64,000 nucleotides of DNA, from assembly GCA_964036295.1 (NCBI GenBank), contig OZ038472.1, positions 4,672,001 through 4,736,000 of the forward strand. Reading direction: 5' to 3'. The DNA is from Plumapathes pennacea (taxonomy: Eukaryota > Cnidaria > Anthozoa > Antipatharia > Myriopathidae). A program made the translations under genes and the position numbers. The notes under the pieces are model-generated. The model had not been told where the DNA came from. It saw only the letters and a list, made by a program, of their open reading frames with translations, and did no database searches. Positions 25,901 to 36,748 of this stretch are shown here, in pieces. Every line of letters starts with the position of its first letter. Positions within the stretch are counted from its first letter, which is position 1.

Positions 25901-28900
25901 ATGGCGAGAAGTGAGAATGGCCAACAGTGTCACTGCGACCCAACTATGCATAGACAACACTTTTTTTTTTTTTTTTTTTTTTTTGCGCAGGCGAAGTACT
26001 ACCGTTTCGCCATTGCAGCACAGCCTAAAAACACCCAAGTTAAAAAACTAGATAAATAAAATACAGGAGCAAAGTGCTTTCTCGGATTAATAACCCTTAC
26101 GCGTTTCTGCAGTTCCTACAATTCCTTCTTACTTAGAACAGAGTGACCAGCCCGCCAAACAAAAAAACAAAAACAAAAACAAAAACAAACGAACATTAAA
26201 TAATAAAACTGATTAAGACCAGCGCCAATGGTTACTATTTTAGCCGATAATCGACCCCGTTATCGTTGTGTAGTTAAGGGATTCTCCTCCTGCAACCCCG
26301 CCACGGATTTATTAAGAGCCAGTTTACAACCCTACACATCACTAAAAGTGGCAAAGCTGAACGAAACGCAGAGTTACACATTTCATTATAGGAAATGCAT
26401 CGTACCTCATCAACAGAATCAGGTCTGAGCAGGGTCTTGGGATTTAAGATCCAGAGCTGATTAGGCCTGAAAGAATGGGAGCATAATTCTACAAGCGGAA
26501 TCGAAACAAAAACACGCACAAGGAAGGAAAGATATGTAAATACAGCTGCTAACCTGAGTTATAAACAAACGACAAACAGTAAAAACAAGCGGGCAAATTG
26601 TGATTTGCTGGAAGAAATTTTTCAGTTTACTGATGTCCTGTAAGCTTACCAAATTCGCCATCACCATTGGATACCATAACTACTATCCAAAACAAGTACA
26701 TTCTAATAGCTGCTGTGCAGTATTGTGGTTGAGAATGTTTCTGCATTAGTAAGTCCTGACGTGGACAGGGAAAGACAAGCCAACACTTCGCTTCCTACGA
26801 TTTTGATGACATGAAAGAGGCCCCAGGGAGACTCAGGAACATGTGCCATCTGCTTTATACAATAGTATACAGTCTGATGATCTTGTCAAGGCTCAGACAT
26901 CCTTGAAACCGCCTTACCTTGCACAGTTCCATAAACAACACGTAAACCAGAGTGCCACACCCAGCTCAAACATTCTGAACACCACTTCCAGGAAGTTCCT
27001 GCCCTGCACTGGAAGTCTATCACAAAAAATGCAGTACATAATCACGAGGGGCTCTAATGCAGGGCAAGCTTAGTCACCATTTGTTTTCTGTTGAGAAATT
27101 GAAGGAGAAAATCGACATTGATCACTCTTGGGAGTGAAAGAGTTAACACTCACCGGTCTTTCCACATATTTCCCATCACGTCGCCCATCAAGAATACCGA
27201 TGTAAGAAGCTGAAATTGAACGATCAGTGCTTCACACAGAGCTTATGTTTACGCAATGAAACAATAATGATAAAATTTCGAATTATGTGCAAGCCCTGTT
27301 TTTTATGTGCACAATTTATGTTATGCAAAGGGTAACTTGCACTTGATGAATAAAAAGTGTTAGTTTTGATTTTTTCTGGCAAAGACTTTAGGTGTTACAA
27401 GTGTTACACAAAGTACAAAAACTACACTTGAATTTGTTTTGTGCAATGACCATTGACTCAAAAATAAGGTGATCGCATGTGGCCGTAAAACAACTCTCAA
27501 ACAAAACAAACAAAAGTGCTGACTCAAACAAAAGTGCTGTCAGTGACTGGGAGAGAAGGAGCAAGCTTCAAAGGAAATTGAGAAGGGGCATGTCAAACTT
27601 TGATCTGTATTTCTGAGATGACTGTGCCCCTGTTTAAAACAAGATCTAGCGTGAAACCTTTCTCATGAAAATTAGTTTTTCATGCTAAGCAAACTCGTTT
27701 TTATATAAAAAAAGCTTTTGCAGTAGGTCTCGTTTTGAAACAGAGGCAACAGGCATTTTGATAATGGCCTACATTTTCTAACCTGTAAGGATGCTTGGGA
27801 CACCAGTCCAAATCTTGACATCACCACTTGCTTCTGGTCCACATGTGATGCTTGTGATGTAACAAATGCTCCACGTAACTAAAAGGAAAGATATTAAATA
27901 CCTTGAAACATTTGACTCAATTACTAACTGTAGCACCCCCAGATACACAATATTTTCTTAGTGTATGCTGCTTTGATGTTAACCCTTTCACTCCCGAGCT
28001 CAAAATACAAATTCTCCCAACCATAAAATAAGGAAATGTATGAGTGATAAAACAAGAATTTATGTTTTAATCAACTGTCATTTGACCAAAGTATCAAATG
28101 CCAAATTCTTCATACTGTATGATATATCTCTGGTGGGAGACTGAAAAGAGAAAATTGAAGTTGATCACTATTGGGGGTGAAAGGGTTAAACCCACTCCTC
28201 CAGCCTGTGAGGATTTTAAGCCTTAAAATTATACTGTATATGGAAATGAATGATCTGTACTATTGTAGACAACTCACCTTATAGTACAACTCCACCCCAT
28301 AAATAAGAAAGAACACCAAGACAATAAACATCAGACCAGCAAAAAAAGCAGTGAAGACGTTGCATAAATAATGCTGCAAGAAAAATCACACGAATTATGA
28401 ATTATGAACTATGACATGGTCAATAACAACCATGCTGTAACAATCCTCACAAGTTCAAAATCAGTAAGTATGCAAAGTATAATCCAAATCAAATGACTAA
28501 CTGATCTGACTTATTACAGTATCTACCATATACCTGAACGACTGAATGACTGACTGACTGACTGTCTGAATGATTGACACACCGACCAGTGACGTTATCA
28601 ACCACTTACCGCCCATGTTATTAACCACAATACTGACCACATGCTGATCACATTCTGACCACATCTCGACCACTTTACTGACCACATACCATCCAGACGT
28701 GCAATTGTCAGCAACTGACAACCTTTTATTACATGCATGTATCAACTAAACTTACTTTGGTAAAATCACTAAAACAATCTTGTTTCTTGACATTTTTTTA
28801 TGCATTCTGATGGACCACAAAACTGTATTGAGGACAACAACATGTCATCACACATACCTTTGTCTGGGAGTCCGTAACTTCTGTGGTGATAAACTGGACA

Positions 28901-31900
28901 ATCAGCACTACATACATCAGTACATTAAAGACAGTGCACCCAAGATAGGACTTCTTCAAGAAGCAAGGCTTGTCCAGCCGCAGTCCTGATACATGGAACA
29001 TCTGTGGACAGAAACTCGAGATCACCGGGAATCCAAAACTGACTACGCCTGTCAGACATGCTGTATGTGCTGCTGTACATTCACAGCAAGAGCTGTGTTG
29101 TGGCATTATGCAACTAAATGAACAAAAATCTGGATTTTGTGGGTTTGAGTCGTTCAAAAAATGCTCTAATGAGACTAATAATGGCTGTGAAGGAGGCTTA
29201 GGGTTAGCCAAGTCATGCTTCGAACAAAACACTGGGACCAGTGCTATACCATGGTGAAATGGGACCAGTAACTCAAGGCACAACTCAAATTTGGGCAAAA
29301 ATTACATATTAAAACAATCACAGAGAACAATGATTTGGACGAGTGTTATGCATTCACAAATAGGAGGTTGCACTTTTTCCATATATTTAACAATTATTCA
29401 CTGAAGTGGAGGTGAATAGCGGTGGATATTTACCAAGCCGTTTCGGCGAGGTAAATATCCACCGCTATTCACTGACACTGAGGCAAATAATTGTTCTAGT
29501 ATATACCACACAAGTTTAATAGCCAACTCCCAAATAGCTATTTTATTTCCGATGAAAGTGGGCAAAAATTGGGTTTGCGCGCCATTTTGTTTTACCGGAA
29601 ACTGCCGGGAGGTGAATAGTACTTGATGTTCCGAGATTGAGGAGCCAATCAGAGTGCGCGAAAAGCACTATATACTTGTGTGGTATATACTAATCTTTTT
29701 TATCCTCAGTTAGGGTTTGGGTTGGGCTTTGGGTTATGAGAAGTGAATGTTAATAGACCTCATCCTGAGTCATGTGAACAAAATGTCAAAACTACTAGCT
29801 GGCATGGATCCAAAGGTCCTAAACTGAATGTTGAAACATTACCCAAATCCTTGGATAAAGCTACAGTCCTGTGTCAGTTCTCCTGATCAAATTTGTCCAA
29901 TAGAATAATATCAGAACAAGAGTGCAGTACTAACCTCTGCCCAAAAGCAAATGATGACAGAAAATCCAGAGATGATAACTGGGTAGTATGCACTGAACAG
30001 ATTCTCACTCCAGCCATGAGAGAGGTATTTCTGAAGAAAACAGGAAATGGTGATACTGTCACACAAACTATAAGACAAACAATGAGCTGTGTTCGACAGA
30101 CAAGCTTTAACCTTTTCACTCTTGAGCTCAAAATGCAGATTCTCCCAACCTTTTAAGAGTGAAATGTATGAGCAATGTAGTGAGAATTGATAGTTTAATT
30201 GGCTTTCATCTCAGCAAGGTATCAAAAGCCAAGTTCTCCCTACCGTATCATAATATGATACATTATGTTTCTGGTGAGAAACTGAAGGAGAAATCGAAGT
30301 GGATCACTGAGGGGAATGGAAGAGTTAACCTGCATAACCACCAGAGTATAATCAATTAAAGTAACTTTTTATTTTACACTGTGAAGACAACTGAAGAAAA
30401 TCTTCCTATGGTACTGTTACTCAAGGTCAGTTCTCAGTGAAGCCATTATACTTGACAAATATACAAAATAATATATAAAATCTGTATAAATTATTGTGAG
30501 TGTATGGTCCCAATATTCAGCTGAGCAGCTGTGTGGTCTTCTGGAATCTTATCAAGGGGATTCAAGTTGAAAAGTCAATCTGATTTAATCTACTTGTCTC
30601 ATTCGATTAATCTGACCTCCCAGGACATCAGAGAACCAGCTGTGCTCATCAAAAAGAGCAGAAAACATTCCTACACTTTGCACCATTATCTGGTTTCCTA
30701 ATTAATAAACTTTAGGTGTATGAAAATATAGGCACTTCACTCAAGACTGCAATTACTACTAGCTGCAGTAACAAAATATCACCAGTCAGACCAAAAGACA
30801 ACAGTGGATTGAGCTACACTGCCTGCTGCTAGAGCATCTGGTAATAAAATCTAATGCAAGAAACCAAAGCTGCTATGGAAAAGCAATGATCAGTTTCAGG
30901 AAGTAACACTCTTTGCCAGATTAAATAAATTCACAATGAAAATAAATGATGTAAAAACATCTCTTAGAACTTTCCGGGTTCTGTCAGAACAAGAATAATT
31001 TGAAGAAAAGAGAGTGAAAAAAAAAAAAAAACACAAAGCAACACTAGAGTCTAGAACATACTGCATTGGTCTTCTTGACAATTGTTTGCAAGTAAATTCA
31101 TACACTCACTTCAGCTTACCTCTACTGAATAATAAACTCCACGGGTTCCACAAGCAACAATCATGCATAAATAAAGGGTCTTTTGTACAGTAAGCCGACA
31201 AGCTCGCGCCAAGCTTGGCTTCTTGAGCTGTAGAAATTCTGATCGAACACACCAAACCTGAGAAGGGATAATTACTGCTATAAGCATCGCCAGTCAATGC
31301 ACTAGTCAATGTGTCAGCCTGACTATACTCTGGTATAGTACAAAAGATTGTATCGACTGTTTCTAAATCAGGTCTTTCACATCTGTTAGATCCACACTGC
31401 AATCTTGTGTGTCGGTGCTTGGTGCGAGGTATTCAAGAAAAAAGTGACAGTAAATATCAAACGTGCACTCACCAGTTGAACTATGGAGACAAATGACACA
31501 AGGTAGAACACAGCACCAAAGCCAACAAAATAGCCCAGGTTAGCATCAGTGCAGCTGCCGCCACTGTATCTAACCTGCAAACAGAAATACAGTACATATT
31601 TAGTAAAATGTAACAATTGTGTTCAAGCCTTGGCTTTCTTTGCAGAGCTACAGTACAGTATCTTAGTTTGTAGCTGCTAATACATTGCTCCATAACTGCA
31701 CAGATCACTTTCATCCTGTATTGAGTGGTAAAGTGTGACAACATCATTTTGCAAACTTTTCCACTTGAACCTCAAAACCACATCATGCGATATACACAGC
31801 TGCTGCAAGAACGTGCACAAAATTTCAAATTGCTAGCCCTACTGAAAGCAAAGATAGAGAAGTTTAAAGCAGATAGCTTGCTCTTGTGCTGCTGATTGTT

Positions 31901-34737
31901 TTTTTCTTTAAAATAATTATTATTTGAAAATGTTTCTTACAGCTTCTTGTGATTGGCAGTGTACTTGCTTTGGTTTTTGACAATCACCCAATAATGGCTC
32001 TATGCTGTAATAATCATAATTACATAAATCATGTCTTTAGTACAGGGGAAGATGAAAACAATATTCCAATCAACAGCTGTACACTCCAAGTGTGTGCTGT
32101 AGTCCTGACTCACTAGCCCAGACAGTTCACACAGAGCAATTAAATTGTCAAGAAAATATCCTAGCACCTGACAACAGGAAAGTCTGGTAGCCCCAGGCTA
32201 GTGGACATGGGTTCGCTACAACCCAATAAATCACGCTTGATCTGCCTCCACAATTAAAGCTTCAAATTGTAGCTCAGTGTTGCACACGCATCATGCAAAG
32301 TCTTGAATATTGGTTCAATGCAATTACTAACTGTAAGTTGCTTCATAACTGCAAAGTTCACTTCTCCTTTCAAAATCAATATACAGCAATTTCGTTGCTG
32401 CTGCTGCTGCTGATGATGATGATGATGACTTTATATAAGTGTCAGAAACTACATATAGCTGAAAGGTAATCAACTAATTGGCCAGACACTGTCTACCAGC
32501 TATTCTGTCCTATTTAAAACTAACTGGGACAATATATCTAAACTATATGATATAGAAGCTATATTGCAGACTCTATACATCTAAATGTTCCGTATGTTCC
32601 GCAGATTGGAGTGGCATGATTATATCCATGTGTGGCACAAGATAAATATTATTACAGCCCCGTTGAGCTAGTCTACAGTAAATCCCACAGGTCATGAGAA
32701 TGTACTTTTATAGTACTGTTGTTTTAAAACATTGACAAAAAATATTGTAAATTACAAAACAAACAGACTGGCACGATAGCACAATTCACTGCATGCACAT
32801 GCTATGAAGATGTCAGACAACACAATTCCATGCACATTGTATGTCTACATGCAAAACAATTTTGACTTTAGATTGTCCTGAACTGGTTAGCAGGTTTATA
32901 AACACTTTTTTCCCGTGTAACTAAAACTTGTGTGCACTTGTCAAATTTTACTGCAAGCAATCCCTTCTTATTATTCAATGTTGATCGAAGTGGAGTTGTG
33001 AAAGAGTTTTATGTAACTATAAACTGGAAATGGTGCTTACTATACAGTATTGCCACAGAAACATGCCTTGTACATGTGCAAAACTAATATTATTTGCAAA
33101 GTCTGGACAATTTAATATGTTGCATTAAACCAACTAAGAACAGAACTGCTTGAGTACAAGGCAATGTATTATGTCACTATTAAAGATTCATTACAATCAA
33201 TGGAAGCCTTGTTAAAATTTAAAATTAGCCTGCACTTCCCATAGGTCACTTAATCCATTGCTACCTGCAACTTGTACATTATACATTTTGTTGGAAACAA
33301 GCTAATGATATTTGAAATTGGTACCTCCATATCTCAGCTTATAAAGTCACACTAAACACAGAATTCTAGAATGGTGTGGTTTCACATCCCAGCTTAGCCT
33401 TGCATCAGTCACATCTGTAATTCTTCTTGTGATATGCTACAATATTTTAGACCAATATGAAGGCTGCCAAAAGTAGGTATTGTATGCCAAGTTGTAGAAT
33501 CATGTAAATATATTTTATATAAATTAAATTGAATATTGTCGTATTTTGCTTATTTACATTATTTGTCATGTCAACAGGGCAATTTCAATTTCAGGGCCAG
33601 ACTCTTTAAAACTGCATAAAATAACTGTATATTTTCAATATTCTTTTTGCATGACAGTTGATTCAAGTCGTTTATCTCACAAAATTGATAATTTTATAGT
33701 GGTGGCCACACATACAGTCCAGATTTCAATAAGCTGGATTTAAAAAATCCATCAACAGGAAAACACTATTTTTTTGGGAGCTTATTTCTTATCCAAGCAA
33801 GAAGCAAAAACATGCATCATGTGTTCACTGGCTTATGAGAGTAAAAGAATCACGGTTGAAAATACATGTTGTTGATACAACATACACATTTCCTGACCAG
33901 CGAAATAATTTATGAGAAGCATCAGAATCAATAAACTTCTGAAGAATGTCTGAAGAAGCTAGGTTTGTACAGAACTACGCCTGATACAGTTGTATCAGCA
34001 CTGAATTGGATTGAAATCAATTTATAATCCGCCTCGATGGACTTTATTTTTATTGGCATGGTGAATACCAGAATTTAATTATTCCGCTTCGGTAAACTTG
34101 TAGCAGTCTGGTAACAGAAGAACTGCTGAATTTTAATCCCTATAAAGTTCGACTACCTGAACGATATTCGACTGAAAAACGTGGATACACTTCACCGTGC
34201 TGTCAGATGTACATTGAGATTGCGAAAGCTGCAATTCCACACAATACTCTCAACAGTAATCTTTCACTGTGTTCTGGCGTAAAAATAGCCGCCAGGCAGG
34301 CGAACGACGAACAATATTAAGTAACAAATAATCAAAGCGACGAATCGTACGCTTAGTTGCGCCTTTTATAATCATGCATAATTTTCAAATTAGAAAAGGT
34401 CTTCTGTTTACATTCTGTGCAGTGTCACTTTAAGGGGAAAAACCGACTTTTCACGACAGTCACTCAAAAATCCAAGCAATTTGCTTACACTAAAACGACA
34501 AACTGAGAAAGATTTCACCGTTCTTACCTCGCAAACGCAATTTCCTCCGACGCAAGTTCCGTGTCCGTTGCAATCCCCAGGACAGCTCGTTGTGGGACTC
34601 TCGGTCATCTTTACGGCATTTAGAAGTGTGTTCATGTTTGAGTGAAAGTGTGGGTGAGTGCAGACGTCTCCTCCAACCCGTCGACCATACAGCCTGCAGT
34701 TTTTCACCGCTGTTTCCCTGCAGTGATTAATCCACAA
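20649..34737 (-). CDS. EGF–TOM1/THH1-like multi-pass–RING-CH membrane E3 ligase
   Basis: Rebuilt from GT-AG sites with matching phase. Exons: 34528-34737 (start uncertain; Met codons also inside), 31473-31574, 31120-31257, 29935-30030, 28858-29001, 28278-28373, 27783-27878, 27154-27209, probably 26650-26702, 26406-26488 (or from 26466), 25790-25859, 25269-25316, 23636-23772, 22835-22891, 22069-22115, 21467-21610, 20649-20805. About 535 residues from MTESP. Domains in order: a six-Cys EGF-like module (CPGDCNGHGTCVGGNCVCE then GGSC); membrane segments from GYFVGFGAVFYLVSF to ASLQLLTSVFLM, with the FWAE and RLDK landmarks of THH1/TOM1/TOM3 proteins; an acidic linker; a RING-CH domain (CWVC, PCQC, HHEC, CKVC spacing) as in MARCH ligases; YKLSVGRTWLP; two more membrane helices; a basic/acidic tail. 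Expected role, by family, is an E2-dependent ubiquitin ligase in endomembranes. Substrate unknown. I know no described protein with this order, but cannot search. Confidence 0.8.
20836..21024. mobile_element. piggyBac-like MITE (TTAA family), degraded copy
   Basis: Matches the family best seen at 27983-28185: CAAGCTCAAAATACAAATTC near the left, TGTATGAGTGAT in the middle and GGTGGGAG...TTGAAGTT on the right. Left flank is TTCA where TTAA is expected, and the right end is lost. It lies in the last intron of the RING-CH gene. Confidence 0.6.
21068..21255. mobile_element. piggyBac-like MITE (TTAA family)
   Basis: About 188 bp, ends GCCTTTCAC / GTGAAAGGC. The right flank is TTAA (21256-21259) and the left TTGA. 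Same internal landmarks as the other copies. Intronic. Confidence 0.65.
21661..21847. mobile_element. TA-flanked CAGTG-ended MITE (Tc1/mariner–pogo type)
   Basis: 187 bp bounded by CAGTGAAACCTC and its exact complement GAGGTTTCACTG, with TA on both sides (21659-21660, 21848-21849). The interior repeats GTTATAGCGAGGTT / GTTATATCGAGGTT-like motifs. TA duplication plus CAGT termini fits the Tc1/mariner superfamily including pogo-type elements. Located in an intron, 50 bp upstream of the exon that starts at 21610. Confidence 0.85.
23464..23585. repeat. A-rich AC simple repeat
   Basis: Long run of A(5-9)C units. Intronic, just after the donor of the RING-CH exon that ends at 23636 in minus-strand orientation. 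Confidence 0.85.
26650..26702 (-). CDS. Candidate extra exon supplying the seventh membrane helix
   Basis: 53-nt interval with TAG acceptor and GTAAGC donor. In the phase left by the exon ending at 27154 it reads as MYLFWIVVMVSNGDGEF, strongly hydrophobic. It then leaves phase 1, which joins without stop to an upstream acceptor of the next exon (26488, residues ELCSHSFRPNQLW). Including it gives seven helices before the RING-CH domain, so an extracellular/lumenal EGF module and a cytosolic RING-CH domain become compatible. A direct splice 27154 to 26466 is also in frame, so alternative splicing or a mis-call is possible. The acceptor has a weak pyrimidine tract. Confidence 0.4.
27075..27142. 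mobile_element. piggyBac-like MITE, right half only
   Basis: Only the 3' half remains: GAGAAATTGAAGGAGAAAAT then GGGAGTGAAAGAG, followed by TTAA (27143-27146). It lies directly next to the donor of the exon ending at 27154. Confidence 0.55.
27983..28185. mobile_element. piggyBac-like MITE, best copy
   Basis: 203 bp with termini CCCTTTCACTCCC / GGGGGTGAAAGGG flanked on both sides by TTAA (27979-27982, 28186-28189). TTAA target duplication and CCC termini are characteristic of the piggyBac superfamily. No coding capacity, intronic. Confidence 0.85.
29412..29472. repeat. Perfect 23-bp hairpin
   Basis: 29412-29434 and 29450-29472 are exact complements (GTGAATAGCGGTGGATATTT...) with a 15-base loop AAGCCGTTTCGGCGA that can itself pair. 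It lies in an intron of the RING-CH gene, immediately left of the inverted-repeat element at 29498. Confidence 0.8.
29498..29691. mobile_element. Inverted-repeat element, AGTATATACC ends
   Basis: 194 bp bounded by exact 18-bp complements AGTATATACCACACAAGT (29498-29515) and ACTTGTGTGGTATATACT (29674-29691). Non-coding. Target duplication is ambiguous because the ends themselves are TA-rich. Confidence 0.7.
30111..30324. mobile_element. piggyBac-like MITE (TTAA both sides)
   Basis: 214 bp, ends CCTTTTCACTC and GGAATGGAAGAG, with TTAA at 30107-30110 and 30325-30328. The interior is homologous to 27983-28185. Intronic. Confidence 0.8.
31575..34527. other. First long intron of the RING-CH gene
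   Basis: About 2.95 kb separating the EGF-like first exon from the first membrane-segment exon. No coding exon found. It holds a dispersed repeat (31725-31885) that is also present at 54970-55115, and a GCT/GAT microsatellite near 32398-32430. Confidence 0.6.
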
Positions 34738-36748
34738 CGCGTTGATTGCTGCATGTATGCCTCATATGACGTAATTATCTATTTCTCGCGCGCGCAAACG
34801 GTCATGGGAGCCCTTACGTCATTTCTGATTGGTGGCGGACCCAACCCCCGCCCACACTAGCCCGAAAGTCGCCTCCTCGGCTCTCAACGGGTTGGGGCCG
34901 AGGAGAAGACTGACATTTCAGGCTACGCCCACACACGATAATCGAGTTCGGTAAAACGAGAGTGAGAACGCATCGTTTGAAATAAGAACGCTTCTGGTAA
35001 GTGCATAGTGACCCATAAGGCAAGGGGGGAAAGAAAAAACCGGAAGAAAAAACCTGTTTCACCAAAAAAAGAACCGGTATCACCAGAGGAGAACTGCTTT
35101 GTGTGATGCTTGGGCATCCTTCTGTTCTGAAGACCCCTTCATTTGAATGCATGGTGGGTATTAAATCAGGGCAAGAACAAAGAAACATCGCGGCGACGCG
35201 TGCGAGAAGTCTCGGTTTAATAGTGAAATCTCTCACAATCTAGAACCACTGAAAGTTGCAAATGACAAGTTTGGAGTGCTCCAAAGTTCCACCGATCAGA
35301 AAAACGAATTTATATGTAGTTTATTGGCCCTGGCTTTTGTCAGCGGTCGCGAAGCAAGATGGCGGTGTTTTCTTCCCGCTGGTAAAATTCTGGTAAAATA
35401 TTTTTCATAGTCCGACCATCCAAATGTTTTAGATTAACTAGTGGCAGTCTGACTCGATTAGTCTACACTATTTTCAGACTGCCAGTATCTCTCCTTTTGT
35501 TGTTGTTGTAATTAAGTAATTATACCTTGTATTAAAGTGTTAAGATACGAATAAACTGTCTCTGTCTCTCTCTCTGATTACCCATCATGCATTCAAATCC
35601 GTGAAGGGGTCTACACGAGATAATTTCTGATAGAATCTTATGAGATGACCTTGCCGACTGTGTCAGGAAGTTTCAAATTGGCCCAAAACCAAATGTGTAA
35701 ATGGAGCCTTTTCATCACTCCAAATCTGATTGTGCAAACAGGAAGGTTTATGTACATGCAGCGTGATGTCGGCCGATTACGCCATAGTTGACTGCATTCA
35801 ATCAATCAATCAATCAATCAAACGTACTTATTAAAATTTTAGAGCAAAATACGTGACTTTCGACCATTTTTCAGACCAAATTGCGATTTTCAAACTATCA
35901 AAATCTCCCACCCTATTTCAGACCACAGCCCCAAATTTGATACCCTATTTAAGACTAAATTGCTGAAAATGATACCCTTTGGGGCGGCACATACCTGAAT
36001 GGCTTACTTATGCACCAGTCAATTGTAACCCCCACCCCCCCCCCCCCCCCCCCCCCCCCACCTCGGGGAATGGTGGGGCAATGTGGGGCATTTTTTCGTA
36101 TTTGAAAGGTGTTTAAGCCCGAAGGGGTGGGGGATTTTCTCTTCATGATTCCCGACCTGCGGAGGTGGGGCTCAAGGTGGGAGATTTGACCAAAAATATG
36201 ATGCAGTGCGCCCTCGTCCAGTTCGACCACGCGGTTCGTTCGTGAGAGAAGTTTCTGTGCAAAGCCTCTTGTAAGATTTTGCCAAATATTTGGCCCCACA
36301 ATGTGGGGGATTTGTCAGCACATTATGTCCCATGGGGTGGGGGAATAGTCGATTATTGCAACAAAGAAAAGTGTAATATATTGAACTGGTGTGTAACGCT
36401 TTTCTCACGGTCATTTATCTGCCCAAAAGACAAACAAATTGATGAACTTGATCCCCAAGACTGTGTTGTCTGGGTTTGGTTAGACATAACATATTAAAAA
36501 AAGAAATAGACTGCTAAAAGTAATCATAGTAAACTAATTAATGATCAATATAACATGCAAAGCTTACTGTTGCAATATAGTACAGCCGAAGCAATGTACT
36601 AGATAGAAAAATAAACTATTAGAAATAATCATAGTAAACTAATCAATGATCAACATAACATAACGTACACAGTTTACTGCTGCAACAGCCGAAACAAAAT
36701 ATCGAACTCAGGGGTTCTAAAGGCAATTTTGCGTGTCCGTAATGTGTT
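34738..36748. other. Intergenic, no gene; probable promoter of the RING-CH gene
   Basis: Contains the start-proximal region of the minus-strand gene, a GACCCCTTCA-ended element (35131-35612), a CAAT simple repeat near 35800-35822 and a 25-base C-run (36035-36059). No supported reading frame. Confidence 0.5.
35131..35612. mobile_element. Inverted-repeat element, AGACCCCTTCA ends
   Basis: Left end AGACCCCTTCATTTGAATGC (35131) through ATGGTGGGTA pairs with the right end TACCCATCATGCATTCAAAT through GTGAAGGGGTCT (to 35612). About 30 bp of complementarity with small gaps; 482 bp overall. A fragment with the same end is at 60810 (TAGACCCCTTCACGGATTTA). Non-coding. Confidence 0.6.

Noticed and set aside
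26406..26466. Direct splice from the exon ending at 27154 to 26466 as the only form
   Set aside because: It is in frame but leaves six helices and a conflicting topology; kept as an alternative rather than the main model.
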